DNA of 64,000 nucleotides from Trichoplax adhaerens. Its lineage: Eukaryota; Placozoa; Uniplacotomia; Trichoplacea; Trichoplacidae. The notes below the pieces were generated by a model. That model searched no databases. It was not told where the DNA came from and saw only the letters and a program-made list of their open reading frames with translations. Positions within the stretch are counted from its first letter, which is position 1, and each line of letters begins with the position of its first letter. The stretch spans positions 1,458,193-1,522,192 of the forward strand of contig NW_002060947.1 of assembly GCF_000150275.1 (NCBI RefSeq). The letters run 5' to 3'. The position numbers were made by a program, and so were the translations under genes. This document shows, one piece after another, positions 1 to 13,480 of the stretch.

Positions 1-507
1 TTGTGTGGAGCAAGTAGAAAGATACCACCCTTTTTGTAATATCAAGTATCAAGTAAAGTAGTTTACTAGATTGATGTCCATTTGGTACATTTGTGTGGAG
101 CAAGTAGAAAGATATCAGCCTTTTTGTAATATCAGGTATCAAGTAAAGTAGTTTACTAGATTGATGCCCATTTGGTATATTTGAGTGGAGCAAGTAGAAA
201 GATATCACCCTTTTTGTAATATCAGGTATCAAGTAAAGTAGTTTACTAGATTGATGCCCATTTGGTATATTTGAGTGGAGCAAGTAGAAAGATATCACCC
301 TTTTTGTAATATCAGGTATCAAGTAAAGTAGTTTACTAGATTGATGTCCATTTGGTACATTTGTGTGGAGCAAGTAGAAAGATATCACCCTTTTTGTAAT
401 ATCAGGTATCAAGTAAAGTAGTTTACTAGATTGATGTCCATTTGGTACATTTGTGTGGAGCAAGTAGAAAGATATCAGCCTTTTTGTAATATCAAGTATC
501 AAGTAAT
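1..507. repeat. 90-bp tandem repeat (satellite), about 5.6 copies, cut by the window edge
   Basis: The unit starting TTGTGTGGAGCAAGTAGAAA recurs at 1, 91, 181, 271, 361 and 451, an exact 90-bp period. Copies differ at only a few positions, for example ttgTGTgg versus ttgAGTgg, and GTCC versus GCCC before ATTTGG. The last copy stops near 507, where the sequence becomes unrelated. Because the first copy begins at base 1, the array almost certainly continues to the left. No unit carries a long open frame. Near identity between copies points to recent amplification or homogenisation. Confidence 0.97.
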
Positions 508-2599
508 TTAATGGATGACTGTCTACAATAAATTGATGTCAAATTAGCATACTTGGAGTCTAGTGTGTAATATAGATGGATCGAGCATCCACGTTGTTTC
601 CATTTTTGTTGCATAATGATATAATCGTTGTTTGTGATGACCACTCGTTTAGCCTGTACAGCCTGTTTTTCTATGCTTGATGTGAGCTAATGGAACTCCA
701 TTGCTAGGTGGCCAAGTCTCCAATTTAGCAACCAATCACTCTATCAGGCAGCATCATTGGGGAAATGCGCTCTCCATCATGGACTATCACTATGATAGTG
801 GATTACGAATGTTGATCTGATGTGTGTGTGGGGGGAGGCTACAATATGTGTCATGATTTTTTACCTTTTACCCTAGCACTGTCATGCCACGATTAGGACA
901 ACTATGGAAGATTGGTTGTTGCATGCCTACTGTCGTCTATTGACTACAGTAGGTCTACCATAATTTGATAAATCGTTGGTCATAACTTGTGGCTATCGTT
1001 GGATATTGTCCGTCATAGTCATGCTATAAAATGATTGGATGGATGACATTGCTTACAACCCGTCCATTCAGACTACTCCTGGCAAGAGATCTTTTATTGG
1101 TAGTCTGTGGATTGGATGGAATCATGTCTCATCCTATCTAAACATGGCTCGATTACGATTGCAGATGGTCTTTCCTACTGTGCTCAGTTATGCTGGCGTC
1201 AATACGGAATCAATGAATGATTTATAGCACTCTCCATTATTGTTGTATTTCTATCCTCCACAGTAAAATGGCATCAAGACTAGTCCAGGCTGCAGGCCAG
1301 GAGCTGCTAGCCAGAAGAGAGAGAGAGAGAGAGAATACTGTCGTCCTTGGCAAAGCGGAGCAAAATGTCCAGTAGAAGATGGAGTTGCATGTCCATGTCT
1401 ATCCATATACCTATATATGAGCTACTGGTGGTCAACAGCAGTCTCTCCCCCCCTCCCCCCTTACGTGTATCGTGGAGCATTGTTGATCCATTAAGCGATC
1501 CATAATGATGTTGATTGCCACTGACAGATGCTCCATGCTATTCCAATGTGTCCGGCATAAGCTGCAGGGAAATTGTCGACCATTGCAAGGGGAAATTTTT
1601 TTTTGCCCCTTCTTTCTCTCTACCCTTGTACAACTACACCTGACTAACAACACTTTGATCTGTGAATGATGCATTCCTACTACGACTGTCTTCACCAAGC
1701 ATGAAATGGCCATTGCTAGCTGTAAAATAAGGCAAAATGGCCATTCAAAATAACCTGATGAGATTGGACAGGCCATCTTGTTGCACATAAGGCAAAGGCT
1801 GTTCCACAAGCAATCGTCGATCCAACTTTGCCCTATAGTGATAGTAGTATTGTGTTGGAAACATGAATCTATTCATTACCTTTCACTATAGATCCAAGTG
1901 GGCATGGTGGGAAGACACCAGATTCCCTCAATCTAACCGGTGTTGGACAGGGGGGGGGGGGGGGGAAAGGACCAGCACTCTACTATCTTTAACACTACTG
2001 GCTAGCGTATACTAAAGCCTATCATTTGCAAACAAGTGGAGGCCGAGGCAAGGTGGTGCTAGCCTTGCCCTCCAAGCAGATGTGCCTGGTCAGCGGCCTC
2101 GGACGTCTGGACACCGACTGCTAAGCATTCTGCGGCATCGCCCTCTTTCCTTCCTTTCCCCATACTGTTGATTTTCAGGCATAACAAGTTGGAAAATAGC
2201 GCTAGTAAAATCACTCTTGTCGTTGTTCTTGTCTTCTTGTTGATCGTATCCATCAGCAACAACGGTTTCCACTGCTATCCACAACTTCAAGTCGTTGTTT
2301 CCATTTCATCGACTACGGACATTAAGGTAAGAAGTCAATGTCGATTGCATGCATTTGGTTATTTGATCGTGAACAGGAGGAAATCGTCGTTGATCGAGGG
2401 TGCCGACAACTTGTTTATCACCTCCGCATGCTGGAGGTGGATGCTATGGCGATGGATTGGAGTAGACCAAGAGGAATCGCCTTCCATGTTCTTTCCATGG
2501 CTAGAGTAGGCGATAAAAGGCACATAGAAAAAAGAATATCAAAATAGTAAAAATACACTCGCATACAGTCGGATAAGGCTAGGAAAAGGATGACGGGGG

Positions 2600-3800
2600 G
2601 GGTAAAGGGTCCACTTGCATGCTATCGTTGATGTTGAATCAATGATGGCAAGTTGTTGTCAACAAGTGGAGCGTCTCCATGATGGACGCATACAATCGCC
2701 TTGAAAGGTCTATTCGATCCATGGCTAGGGTAGGCAATGCAAGGTAAAATCCTCCGATATACATACCCATACACATATAGAAAACTAGAAAGGGATAACC
2801 AAAGGGTTCCTATTGTATGGCCATCGTCGATCCCATCATGGAGTTCAGTTGAATGGCAAGTTGTTGTCAGCTAGTTTGAAAGGTACATTAGATCGAGGAC
2901 GATGGAAAGCGAAAGAAAACCCCTTCCCCAAAATAGATACACAAACACATGGAAAAACCATGGTAAAAGGATGGCTAAAGGGTCCTTAGTGGATACCATC
3001 GTGGATAGGCTGATCCAGTTGAATCAACGATAACAAGTTGTTGTTAGCCAATTTGACGTATCCATATTGGATGATCAAAAGCGATGGCAGATCATTGGCT
3101 ATGGTAGCGCTTGGTAATGGATCATGAAAAGGCAAAACCATGCCAATAATCAACGCATGGATACTTTACCACAAATTGGACACAACTACAAGACTAAAAG
3201 GGTCCTATTGGATGCCAATCGTTAATACCCTGATCGCTTACAATCAATGGTGACAAGTTGTTGTCATGGACAATCCAATATACTCCATCCACAATCGGCC
3301 CCCAAAAGGGAAATTAGGTCAATGGCGATGGACTGGCCGATGGAAAGCAAAATTCTCCCCAAAATACAAGTGGACATACGTATACTAGACTACAAAGGAT
3401 GACTGCAAAAATCTTCTTGGATGCCATTGCTAATACGTTGATGGTGGTGATGGAGTGGAATCGACGATGACAAGTTGTGGCTAGTTTAGTATCGCCATAC
3501 TCAGCGACTTTTCAAGGGGAAATTTGGACAAATCCCTGGCGTACTGGTGGATCAAACATTGTCATCTGAAAGCCACTTTCGATCCATGCCTATAGAGTAG
3601 ACGATGGAAGGCAAAATCTCTCGCAAATTAACGTAAAGTACACCTATACTCATACAAGATTAGAAAAGATGGCCAAAGGTCCGATTTTACCCCATCGTTG
3701 CAACCTACACTCATCGTCATCATCAAGTTGCTGCCAGCTAGATTAGCGCAACTTTGGCGTAGGATGAAATAGAGACAGATTGAATGAGGTAGGAAAACAA
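2600..3800. repeat. Diverged tandem array, unit about 175-255 bp
   Basis: A core resembling GACAAGTTGTTGTCAGCTAG recurs near 2646, 2857, 3032, 3250, 3466 and 3722. Each is followed at similar distance by motifs such as a GATCCATGG or GATGGAAAGCAAA block and an 'acta(g)aaaagg' block preceding 'ggtccta'. The copies are strongly diverged and their spacing varies, so this is an old array. Confidence 0.65.
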
Positions 3801-4984
3801 CTGGCTTCAACTAGAGAAAAAAATGGAATAGCCTACGCCAACACAAAACTAGGCAGGATGGATCATCATCCTACGCCATGCTGGATACTCGAATAGAGTA
3901 GGGGAAAAAAAGAATCCCAATCGCCTTGAAAGGTAGACGAGACTCTTTGCCGATCCGCTACAGCAACATGGTAGATCAACAAGACGAGAAACAATCAATC
4001 ATTCGTCTATGCAATCCTATGCGTAGTAAATCACAATTTCCACTCCAACCCTCATCGCCAAGGCAATGGAGGATAACAAGAGGCTTGCTCCACTTGTTTG
4101 TAGCCCAAAATCGCCACCTTGAACAAATATCCATGGCATCTTTGGACGATGGTATAGTCTCGGCTCCCAAGTGTGGATCAGCATTTTGCTTGGGGATTAA
4201 TTCAAACTGTGCCCACTTTTTCAATATTCTAGTATGTCAATAGGACAATATTGTAGCTAACTTGATTGACTATACTGTTGTACTCATTGCAATTGGGGGA
4301 TTATTTGCATGGCCTTGATCAATTCTTCTTAACAAACGGTATGCCATCTTGATTTGCTATCATTCCATTGAAATAGTGGATGTTACAATATCGGCATGAT
4401 GGAAAGAAAGTCAACGCGTAGACTAGGGCCCCCGGTAGACAGCATCGCTTAGGCATGTACAGCTTGATTTCTAGCAAGTTAAGATGGATAATCATCATGT
4501 TGACCATTGGCTGAAGGAAAAAAATCCTTCTTCCACTCTCTCTCCCTCCCTCCCTCCCTCCTTATTCTATCGGATCAAGAGTGGGACTAATTAATAGCCT
4601 TAATCATGGGTATTCAACGAGTCATTAGTGCAAGTGGAAAAACAGACTTGGTTGAAGGTTTTGTCATTGCAAGCATCGATCCTCTTGTACAAAGATTACC
4701 ATTTCATTTTTTTTCCTTTTTTTTTTTTTTTTTCAATCATCCATAAGCAACGTCAGAAAAGAAGTTGCTAAACTACTGTAGCATGACATGACCATGATTG
4801 GATTGAACTATTCTTGCCCATCTCGTCAAGACATGGGTTGCAATAAAGTGAGAGAAAGTTCTGCATGCCATTGCCTAAAGATTGATTGAAATGGTTGATC
4901 GTTTCTAACACCCAGTCCGAAGGGGTTTCCTCAACCATGTCGCCTATCTCATCCAAACACGGCGATTGAAATAGCCATTTCATG

Positions 4985-5200
4985 ACCTACAGGTCCATTC
5001 GATGACAATCCAACGTTAAGCAAAGATGAAATAGTTTTACTATCCTGTCAAGATAGCCTGTGAAAATAGCGTAGGAATCATTTTCATGACCCATGGGTAC
5101 AATGGATGCCAACGTTAAGCAAAGACGACATGGTTTTACTGTCCCGTCAAGATACGCTAGCCTTTGAAATAGAGTAGGAATCAATTTCAGTCCATTTCAA
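4985..5200. repeat. Tandem duplication, about 100 bp unit, two copies
   Basis: CAACGTTAAGCAAAGA recurs at about 5011 and 5110. Both are followed by a similar stretch (gttttact, cCgTCAAGATA, then tAGGAATCA), giving two diverged copies about 100 bp apart. Confidence 0.75.
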
Positions 5201-5361
5201 TCCTTGTCTACCCTTTGTGGTGGAATTATTGGGACAAGATATTGCACTATTTGAATCACAGTCATGTCATGGATAGTATTTTATCTTGATATTTTTTTTG
5301 GGGTGGGGGGGAGGCATAATTGTACCTTTCCGTCATCGCTGTTGTCGAGCGATGGGTACGG

Positions 5362-5630
5362 CAATCGTTGGACATTACTACTCAAGAAGGACTTTCCTCT
5401 CGCCTGCTAAGATGGATTTTCATCGATTGCACAGTCCATCCATCACCTTGCTCAAATAGCGTCTACTCAAAAATGGCTGAAACAGCCAAAAGCAATCGTT
5501 GGGACATTGCTACTCAAGAAGGACTTTCCTCTCGCCTGCTAAGATGGATTTTCATCGATTGCACAGTCCATCAAGCACCTTGCTCAAATCGAGTCTACTC
5601 AAAAATGCCAAACCAAAAGCAATCGTCGTA
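5362..5630. repeat. Tandem duplication, 131-bp unit, two copies
   Basis: The block beginning CAATCGTTG at 5362 recurs at 5493. The two copies share long identical stretches, including CTCAAGAAGGACTTTCCTCT and GATGGATTTTCATCGATTGC. Differences are few, so this is much younger than the neighbouring arrays. It creates a repeated peptide in one forward frame, but no gene context supports coding. Confidence 0.9.
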
Positions 5631-7815
5631 GTTGTTGTCGTTTCCTCCATCCTCATCCATGTCAAGTGGCGATAGCCATCGCAAATGGATCAACTGGTGG
5701 AGAATACATTGTATTTTCATCTCTTCTTGTCTACAATAACTGCATTGTTATCCAAAGTACAGCAGCAGCAGCAAAAGTAGTTAACATGACAACTTGTATT
5801 TAATTAATACAACATTATCCCCCATTTTGCTAACAATAGAATGATTATTCAATCTTTTGATGATTTTTGCTACATCATTTTGTTCCTGTTTGTCCAACAA
5901 CAATGTAATAATGTCGACAAATTGTAGTCTAGTCTCGCATCGTACAGTTATGGCGCTTTGATTCATGTTGTATTTCAATGGAGTGCAAGGTATTTCCATG
6001 CTTAAGATGCAATCATGTACAAGCATTCATTTTTTTTTGTTTTCTCCTTCTTTACCGCTGATCATTACCCCATCGATCGCATCCATTTACTTTTTGCCAC
6101 GGTACCCTAAGCAGAAGGCACCGTGGCGCTTGGATGAAGATGGCGGCACTTTACCTATTACCAGTGGATAGCCATGACAATCCACTGGTAAGCTTGCAAG
6201 CCCATCGCAAATGAGATCGTTGTTGGCAGCGATGGCAATAATCGAGAGGTGGAGTTTTTTTTTTGGGGGGGGGGGGATTTCTTAACGCTGACAAGAACAG
6301 ACGATAGGAATCTGTTGTGATGGGCCAACTTATGGCCATCACAGGAGCAGGTTGGACGATGTCGTAATATTGGATTCCAATTGCAAGTACAATCCATTTC
6401 CATCAAAAGGAGAAATAGAGTTGGATTTCCTATCGCTGACTACGACATACGATGAATTGAGAATGGCTATCATAGCCAATCGAGTTGGATACCATTGACC
6501 AAAGACAAATCAGTTTACCCGCAACTGGCATTTTACCGATGCCACCATTAATTATTCAACATGGTATATCCATTCAGTTGGATGATGGCATGATTTTGGC
6601 AATGGATTAGTCCATTGCCAAGCTTGCAAGGCCATCATCACCAACAACATTGTTGTCGGTAGCGACGGCGGCAACGATGCTAGCAAGCAAGAGGAGAAAT
6701 CGATTTTACATTATTTTTTTTTTTTTCTTTCCGCTGCCATCGACTGCATTCAGTCCTACCTTGGATAATTCACCAGTAGGGACTTGGAAGAGAAATTGTC
6801 TACTACAACAAGTCCCTAACAGTAGTAATCATCAAGAGGAGAAATGAATTTTTCTCTCTTACCGCTACTAATCTTGTAGTCGATCATGGCGTTGGATGAA
6901 ATGACTGTAAGCAGACGATGACATTACTTTCGATTGGATAGAAAGTCCATTCCCTAGCTTGAAATTTATTTTTCTTGCTTATCCTAACAACGATACGATG
7001 GGATGTTAGACTAGCCAATAATGATGACGAGTCTAATCGGGGTAGAAAGAACCAACCATAGCAGTTGAAGATGAGCATGAGTATTGCAAATCCATTTCCA
7101 CACTTGATCGCCAAAAGATCGCTGTCAGTCACGATAGATCAAGAAGAAAGGGCCGAGAAAGTGATTTATTTTCCTAACCTTGACAATCACGGCATTGATC
7201 AGACTCGTTATAAGTTTGCAATCATTGCACAGGGCGGCGTAGTACTCATAATCCATCATTGCGGCCATGATGTTGTATTTGTTTTCAATTTCCATCTTGA
7301 AATAAAATAACATAGCCGTCGGTAGCGGCAAGGATAACCATCATGAAGGACTGAAAGTCACTTTCTACCATCAATCAAAATCACTGCAGCAATGACAACG
7401 AAGATGTAAAGTGTCAACAAGCTTACAAATGATAATTGGATAATAAGCATAATTGTGGATTGCATTTCAAATGGATTTCTATGCATGCCATGTAGCGAGG
7501 ACATGGCTATCCATCACGATAACGTTTCGCCTTAGCTTAACCATCAGGATGAGAAATGAATTTTTTTCTTTCTTTCTCATGTTAATCCATGCGCTGCCTA
7601 TCTTGACTAATCTCGTACTTTCATTCAATGTTGTCTGTCTACATCGGCAACCGATTTACTGTAGTGGCCATAACTTCATGTCTTGCTCTGTCTTGATAGA
7701 ACAGTCGTCGTCCTTCATACAGTCAAGAAAATGAATTTTTTTGATTTATTTTTATTTTCATTCTATGTCCAGTATTACAGCGTTGAAAGCCAGCCATTTT
7801 ATTGGAAAGAACAAA

Positions 7816-10800
7816 ATGGGTCAAACATTATCCGAGCCAATAACCGAAAAAACAACGACGATATCCTATAACGCAAACTACCAAGTTGCATCATCTTGTA
7901 TGCAAGGATGGCGAGTACGTATCCTTTCATTTCCAATAGTCAACAACAGCATGATACAAGTAATTTAGTTTTTAACCTTATTCCTGTATTATATATTCTC
8001 CTTGTTCTGATCGTAGTCATCGTATTTATGTTGTTGGTTGAAAAAAAAAAGGTCTAACCTACTTGACCCACAGTTCATTGCATTGCGTTGAAAATGTGTT
8101 CAAACAGCGTGATTACCTCCACGCATTGGATCATGTTTTTTCTCATTTCTATCAAGGATACGATAAAACTCTTATCCAATGAACCAGTTCAATAGTTATT
8201 TCATTCCATACTAGTACCTTATGGATGGATAATTTTTCTTGATGATTGCTCATAACTGTCCACGTAGTCGACCATCGATGAACGAGAGTGATTCATTTTA
8301 TTGCCGTGCCATTACCGCCGACCAATGCTCTACTTTGGAGGAAATAATTGGAGGGGAAATAGCCTCGTTGTAGCGTGATTGCAGTGTCATTTCGATTGCT
8401 ATGGCTTGTTATTCTATCAGAATAATCCATCAACTCAATCGTCATTGAATTTGTCTAGTACCTTGCGATAGTTCGAATTAATAATTGTGAACCTTAATAC
8501 GAGAATAATATCCGCGTAGTCAGCCAAAGATGAAGGATAGCCATCAGTCCTATTGACATACTGATCCATTCTCGACTTTCAATTTAATTCAATCAATGGG
8601 GAAATAGCAATACTGTAAAGCCATTGCAGTAGAATAAATTCCACATGGAAAGACTTTTCTATTATAGAGTAAAAATGAATAACGATGATGATTGAAATGA
8701 ATAGAAAGTAAATTAAAATAGACTACACCTTCCTTCATTACCACGTAGCCATCATACGGCCATTTTGCAAAGCAAGCCCTCCAACATCTTGCCATACTAG
8801 ATATTAATGCAGCCGACTGGTCGATGGTAAATTAATAAAATTGGCTCAAATACCTCCTATCGATAGAGAACGATTCTCTATCAATACCTTTGCAATGATT
8901 TGAAAATTACGGTATGGAATACATGTGAAATGGAATCCAAGTCCTACGAAGTTGTAAAGTACAAGCCATTCCCTATCAATGATCGTTTCATAAGACGGCC
9001 ATCATCAAGCCTTACTACAAATGGGTTGCAGTCTAAACCTCCCTGTAGTCCAAGCTCGATACCATCCCCAATAAATGCTTATTCTACTGTATTTCCTATT
9101 GCTTTCATAAAGTGTTCATTTTGCTAAACTAGCTTAATAATACATCAAGGTTGCTACTATAGATGCTATCCCTAAAGCATGATGAACTAGTTTCTTTTTG
9201 CTTCATCAAGCCCCTATTTTATCAAATATGGCTTAATACTTGTAATACGGTCATCAAAATGACTCTACTATTTGCAATAGTCCAATGTAGATGTCGCCCC
9301 GAACTGATCATTTTCTTATTCCTTTTACTCCATCAACTTGTAATTGTATGATAGCAGCTTAGAATGCAATCATCAAGTTTACTGTAGCCCAAATATGTCA
9401 TGCCTAATAGACCCTTGATTGATTTCTTGTTTGCTTTATCAAGCTCCAATTTTATCCAACATTGCATCATAATACGTGTATATCAAAGTTGCTACTATGG
9501 ATGGTAGTCCCCCCAAAATGGAAAGGCTATTCCTAGCTGCTTATTTTCTTATTTCTCGTTGAACTGAATTGATCCAGTTGCAATTGTGTACAGTAATTGA
9601 AGAATAGCAGCCATCAAGCTGACTGCAATTGACTGCAGCCCAAAAACGGACATGCTATTCCTAAAAACGCATTCATTTTTCTTTCCGCTTTATTTCATCA
9701 AACTTGCTTTATAGTGCTGTCGTTAATGTTGTTTGCTATTGACTGTAAAGTCGCTTGCCATCGCTAGCTGATCATTTCTACTACGTAGCATCTACCAACT
9801 ATCGTAGGCAGCAAAATTTGCAAGTAAATCTACGCGACATCCATTAGTGTATTGCATTTTTTGATCTTGCCTTGTTTTGGAATGCCCAATTCTCCTTAAC
9901 TCAATGCAACAATCATAGACATGGAAGATGCCCATACTATTGATCTGAATTTGAATGGTGGACAAGATGTATTTTTTGGCGTTTATGATGGCCATGGCGG
10001 TAAGTTATTAATGTTTACCATTGAATCAACAATATATTTTGCGATAGTCTTTCACTATTCGATACGATTAGAGTACTGTAGCAATCTCCAACTTCATTAT
10101 GAATCCACTTTTGGAGATGAACTGACTCTATACAGCAAGCACGTCTGTCTAAAAGGACATTAGATATATCAAAAGTCTGACATGATATGTAGATAGAATC
10201 GATCCCTTGAGCTATGGAAGAGTTTCTTCATGATCAGCAATGATACACGCCATGATAGTCTGCGTAAAGTGCTTGTCGACCACGTCAATGTTGTCCTTCC
10301 TTACAAGATGTAAAATATTGCCTTTTGGCTAAACGATTGCTAAGAACAGAAACGCCTTCCTGAGCTGTTCTCTTCTTACTCCAAACGTTAAGCCACGAAA
10401 AGATACTGTGCAAGTAACTAAAGAAGATGCTGAATTTCCTCTTATCAACAACTCATTCTACAGTAAAGTAAAAGCAGGACGCTGTAGTGTAATCAGATAA
10501 ATAGTAATAATTAATTATACATCGGTTTTACATAGTATATAAAACCGCCTATCTCGATGGTGATGACAAATGCAAAATGAGTGGAAAGTAGTCCTAGTTC
10601 CAATGGATGGATTGACTATAAATGAAATGGAATCCTACTTTCCATCAACACTATTAACAGATATTGACTAATGGATAATCCCTATCCAACTTAATCTATT
10701 GTTACCGCCTAGAATATATTGACCATAGAATAGAGTATCAATGCACTGCCTTTATCAATAAATAGGTGAAATTGATTTTTCACAAACTTTGTAGATTTGC

Positions 10801-13480
10801 TGAGTGAGCACAATAATTGCATATGCTGAATTGAAAAATGTAAATAGAATCACTTGATTAAATAAGATATACAAGTATAAATCCGATTTTACTGCTAGGC
10901 GTAGAGTTCCTAATGCTTCTTCCATCAGTATTACCCTCTTTTAACAGACATATGGTGATCATCTGTCGATCTTGAATTTTGTAATAACAAAAATTGTCAT
11001 AACAACATATTTTAACTTTTAATATATTAATCCTCCATCTTGATATCACTTTGTAGGTGCTCGTGTCGCTAAATATGCAGAAAGTCATGTCCATAAAGTT
11101 ATTGTTAAGCAACCAGAGTTTGGTAAGAAAATAATACAATGTTATTATAGTGTTATTTTTCTAATATTATGTTCATGCGTTCAATTTTGTACAATCATGA
11201 AGTAACACTATACATCCTTTTAAATTCTTGGCTTCTGTTTCGTGACAAATAGAAGGATAATCATTATTAGAGCAAAATGAAAGCAATTCAATGCCATAGT
11301 AGTGTAGATGTTCAAATTTTGATTCCATGTTATACTACTTCTACCTTCTATTATTTACTGCTATCTGTATCATTAAGTGTAGCATGATGTGCTATCCTTG
11401 CACTACTCTATGTCTAGGGGATAATTATCGTACGGTTGAGGTAGCGGATAACGAAACGATCATAATTCAATAATATGTTTTTAATATTAGAATTGCTATA
11501 ATAAGATTATATAACGTAATAATTATTAATTGTAATGATACAGGAATAAGAATGAAATTTGAAAAATTACAATCAATCACATACCTTAATTAATAGCGAT
11601 TAACTTTGTACGTTAGACTACAATATTATTACACCGTACATCAGTACTTTGGTAATAGTAGTCAAGTAAATATTGAACGTAATTCGCCCAACTGCCTAAA
11701 TCAACGCCTTACAGCCTCAATTCAAGTACAAATATTAAAAATCAACAGTACTTGACATAATCTTAACTGTTTTTGTTCTTTAAACATTCACTCAATGGAA
11801 CTGTCTTTGTTAGTTTAATGCTGTTGTAGGGTATCATTAATATCGACTGTGTATTGATATATTTCAAGGACGTGGTAATGTTACTGAAGCTATCAAGAAG
11901 GGTTTCTTGGAAGTAGATGAATTAATGCAGAGAGGTACGATTAATGCAATACTTGTCTATTTATATGGATGGCATATTACTTGGTAGGGTAATTAAGCCA
12001 ATGATATCGTTAGTGTAACTTTGTACCTCGTCAAAATTGAACGTATTAAAAAATGGTCGTAACATGATTATCATTTCAAAAGTATACAACTCCTAATGAA
12101 TATGGAATACCTTCACTAACAGCGTATAATAATCATAATGTATGATAATTTTAGATGACAATTTTACCGACGAAGTATCTGGCACTACTGCTGTAACAGT
12201 ACTCATTAAAGATGAAAAACTATACTGCGTAAGTTGGGACATGATAAATCTGATGCTTGTGATCATGGTATTCATTGGGCACAAGTCCAATTAAATCGTC
12301 ACCCTAATAACTGTATATTCTGCAGGGAAATGTAGGTGACTCCAGGGCTATAGCATGTGTCGATGGCAAATTGGTACCACTCTCTTTCGATCATAAACCA
12401 AACAATGAAGGTAACTAACTCACTTATAATTTATTCTTTACAAGAATTGATCTGTAATAATTGAACACTTTATTTTCTATGTAGGAGAGTCAAGACGTAT
12501 TATTGCCGCTGGAGGATGGATAGAATTTAATAGAGTTAACGGTAAGATATTTTTCAATGGTATAATACATTGATGGCAATGATGAAAATGTAGTTTATTA
12601 ACTTATTATAGATACATTTGGTTACATGTATAGGTAGTTTAGCCCTGTCCAGAGCTCTTGGTGATTTTAGTTTCAAAGGAAATAAGACCAAGAATGCTAA
12701 AGAACAAATGGTTACTGGTAAGCACTTGAAACTGCGTTTGCATCAATATTATAATAATGTACTTTAATTACTCAATAATACAAGTTGTTGGATGTATTCA
12801 CTCTAAAATTTGTGAATATTTTATTTTGACTTGTTGCTCTACATTTAATCCATAAAATTTGTATCAAAAATTTTCTATAGCTTTTCCCGATGTAATTGAT
12901 CACGATGTAACCAATAAATACGAATTTATAGTTTTGGCCTGTGATGGTAAAGAGTAACAATATTTTATCGGTGTAGAAAATTTTAAAATTGTTTAAATCT
13001 GTTCTATCTCTTACGTTTGTACAATCGTATTCATATGAATCTCCTTTCTTTTAGGTATTTGGGATGTATTGAGTAGTGAAGAAGTTCTTGATTTTGTTAG
13101 ACATAGGATATCAGAGCAGAAACCATTGCAGCAAGTAAGAGGCACTACTAATACTTGTTATCTATAATGCTATGTTGTTAAGGTTTACATGCTAAATGTT
13201 ACAACTGCCTTTGAGTTAGACTCATTTTTGACGCTATTAGTAAAAAATATTGTATAAAATAAAAACATATATTCAACATTTGTTCCTAAAGATTTGTGAA
13301 GAATTGTTAAGTCGTTGCTTGGCACCTGATTGCTTTATGGGAGGACTTGGGTGCGATAATATGACAGTAATCATTGTATGTTTCTTGAATGGTGGTACCT
13401 ACGAAGCATTAGCGGCAAGATGTCGAAGTTCAAGAGCAGCCAACGGTAATGAAAATGTTGTAAAACCGTCTGATAACTAA
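7816..13480 (+). CDS. PP2C-type (PPM family) metal-dependent Ser/Thr protein phosphatase
   Basis: Removes phosphate from Ser/Thr residues using two Mn/Mg ions. Eleven exons fit in phase: 7816-7918, 9919-9999, 11057-11122, 11869-11934, 12155-12228, 12326-12410, 12485-12541, 12634-12717, 12881-12946, 13055-13134 and 13292-13480, together 316 aa. The start is the Met of MGQTLSEP; the Gly at position 2 suggests N-myristoylation. Family motifs appear in order: [21 protein letters not shown] (metal-binding Asp and Gly), [42 protein letters not shown] and [10 protein letters not shown]. All catalytic aspartates are present. MGQTLSEP and the length resemble fungal Ptc2/Ptc3 and animal PPM1A/PPM1G, so I leave the symbol blank. 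The exon 1 donor (GTATCC) is weak but is the only one that keeps frame into MEDAHT. Exon 4's acceptor has a poor pyrimidine tract. Confidence 0.93.
9140..9720. repeat. Diverged tandem repeats inside PP2C intron 1
   Basis: Blocks such as 'aataCaTcAAgGTTGCTACTAT.GATG' (about 9139 and 9475) and 'tttCTTtttGCTTcATCAAGC.CC' (about 9195 and 9435) recur with about 240-340 bp spacing between exons 1 and 2. They are old copies with many substitutions, and I see no coding signal in them. Confidence 0.5.

Larger units (their letters stand above)
508..7815. other. Gene-poor region of old tandem duplications and G-runs
   Basis: I found no exon chain here that I can tie to a protein family. The open frames are short, overlap on both strands and lack splice-site support. 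The stretch is visibly less AT-rich than the rest of the window. It contains poly-G or poly-C runs (near 1443-1462, 1951-1964, 5301-5312, 6263-6276), an AG run (1318-1334), a TCCC run (about 4541-4562) and poly-T (about 4707-4733). It also holds several decayed tandem duplications, listed separately. The right end must contain the promoter and 5' UTR of the PP2C gene starting at 7816, but I could not recognise a core promoter. Confidence 0.6.

Noticed and set aside
1-507. CRISPR-like array
   Set aside because: The period is 90 bp with the whole unit repeated, not short repeats with unique spacers, and the genome is eukaryotic. It is a satellite.
1432-1809. 125-codon minus-strand frame
   Set aside because: It begins in a poly-C run, has Cys-rich random-looking sequence, no splice context and no family resemblance.
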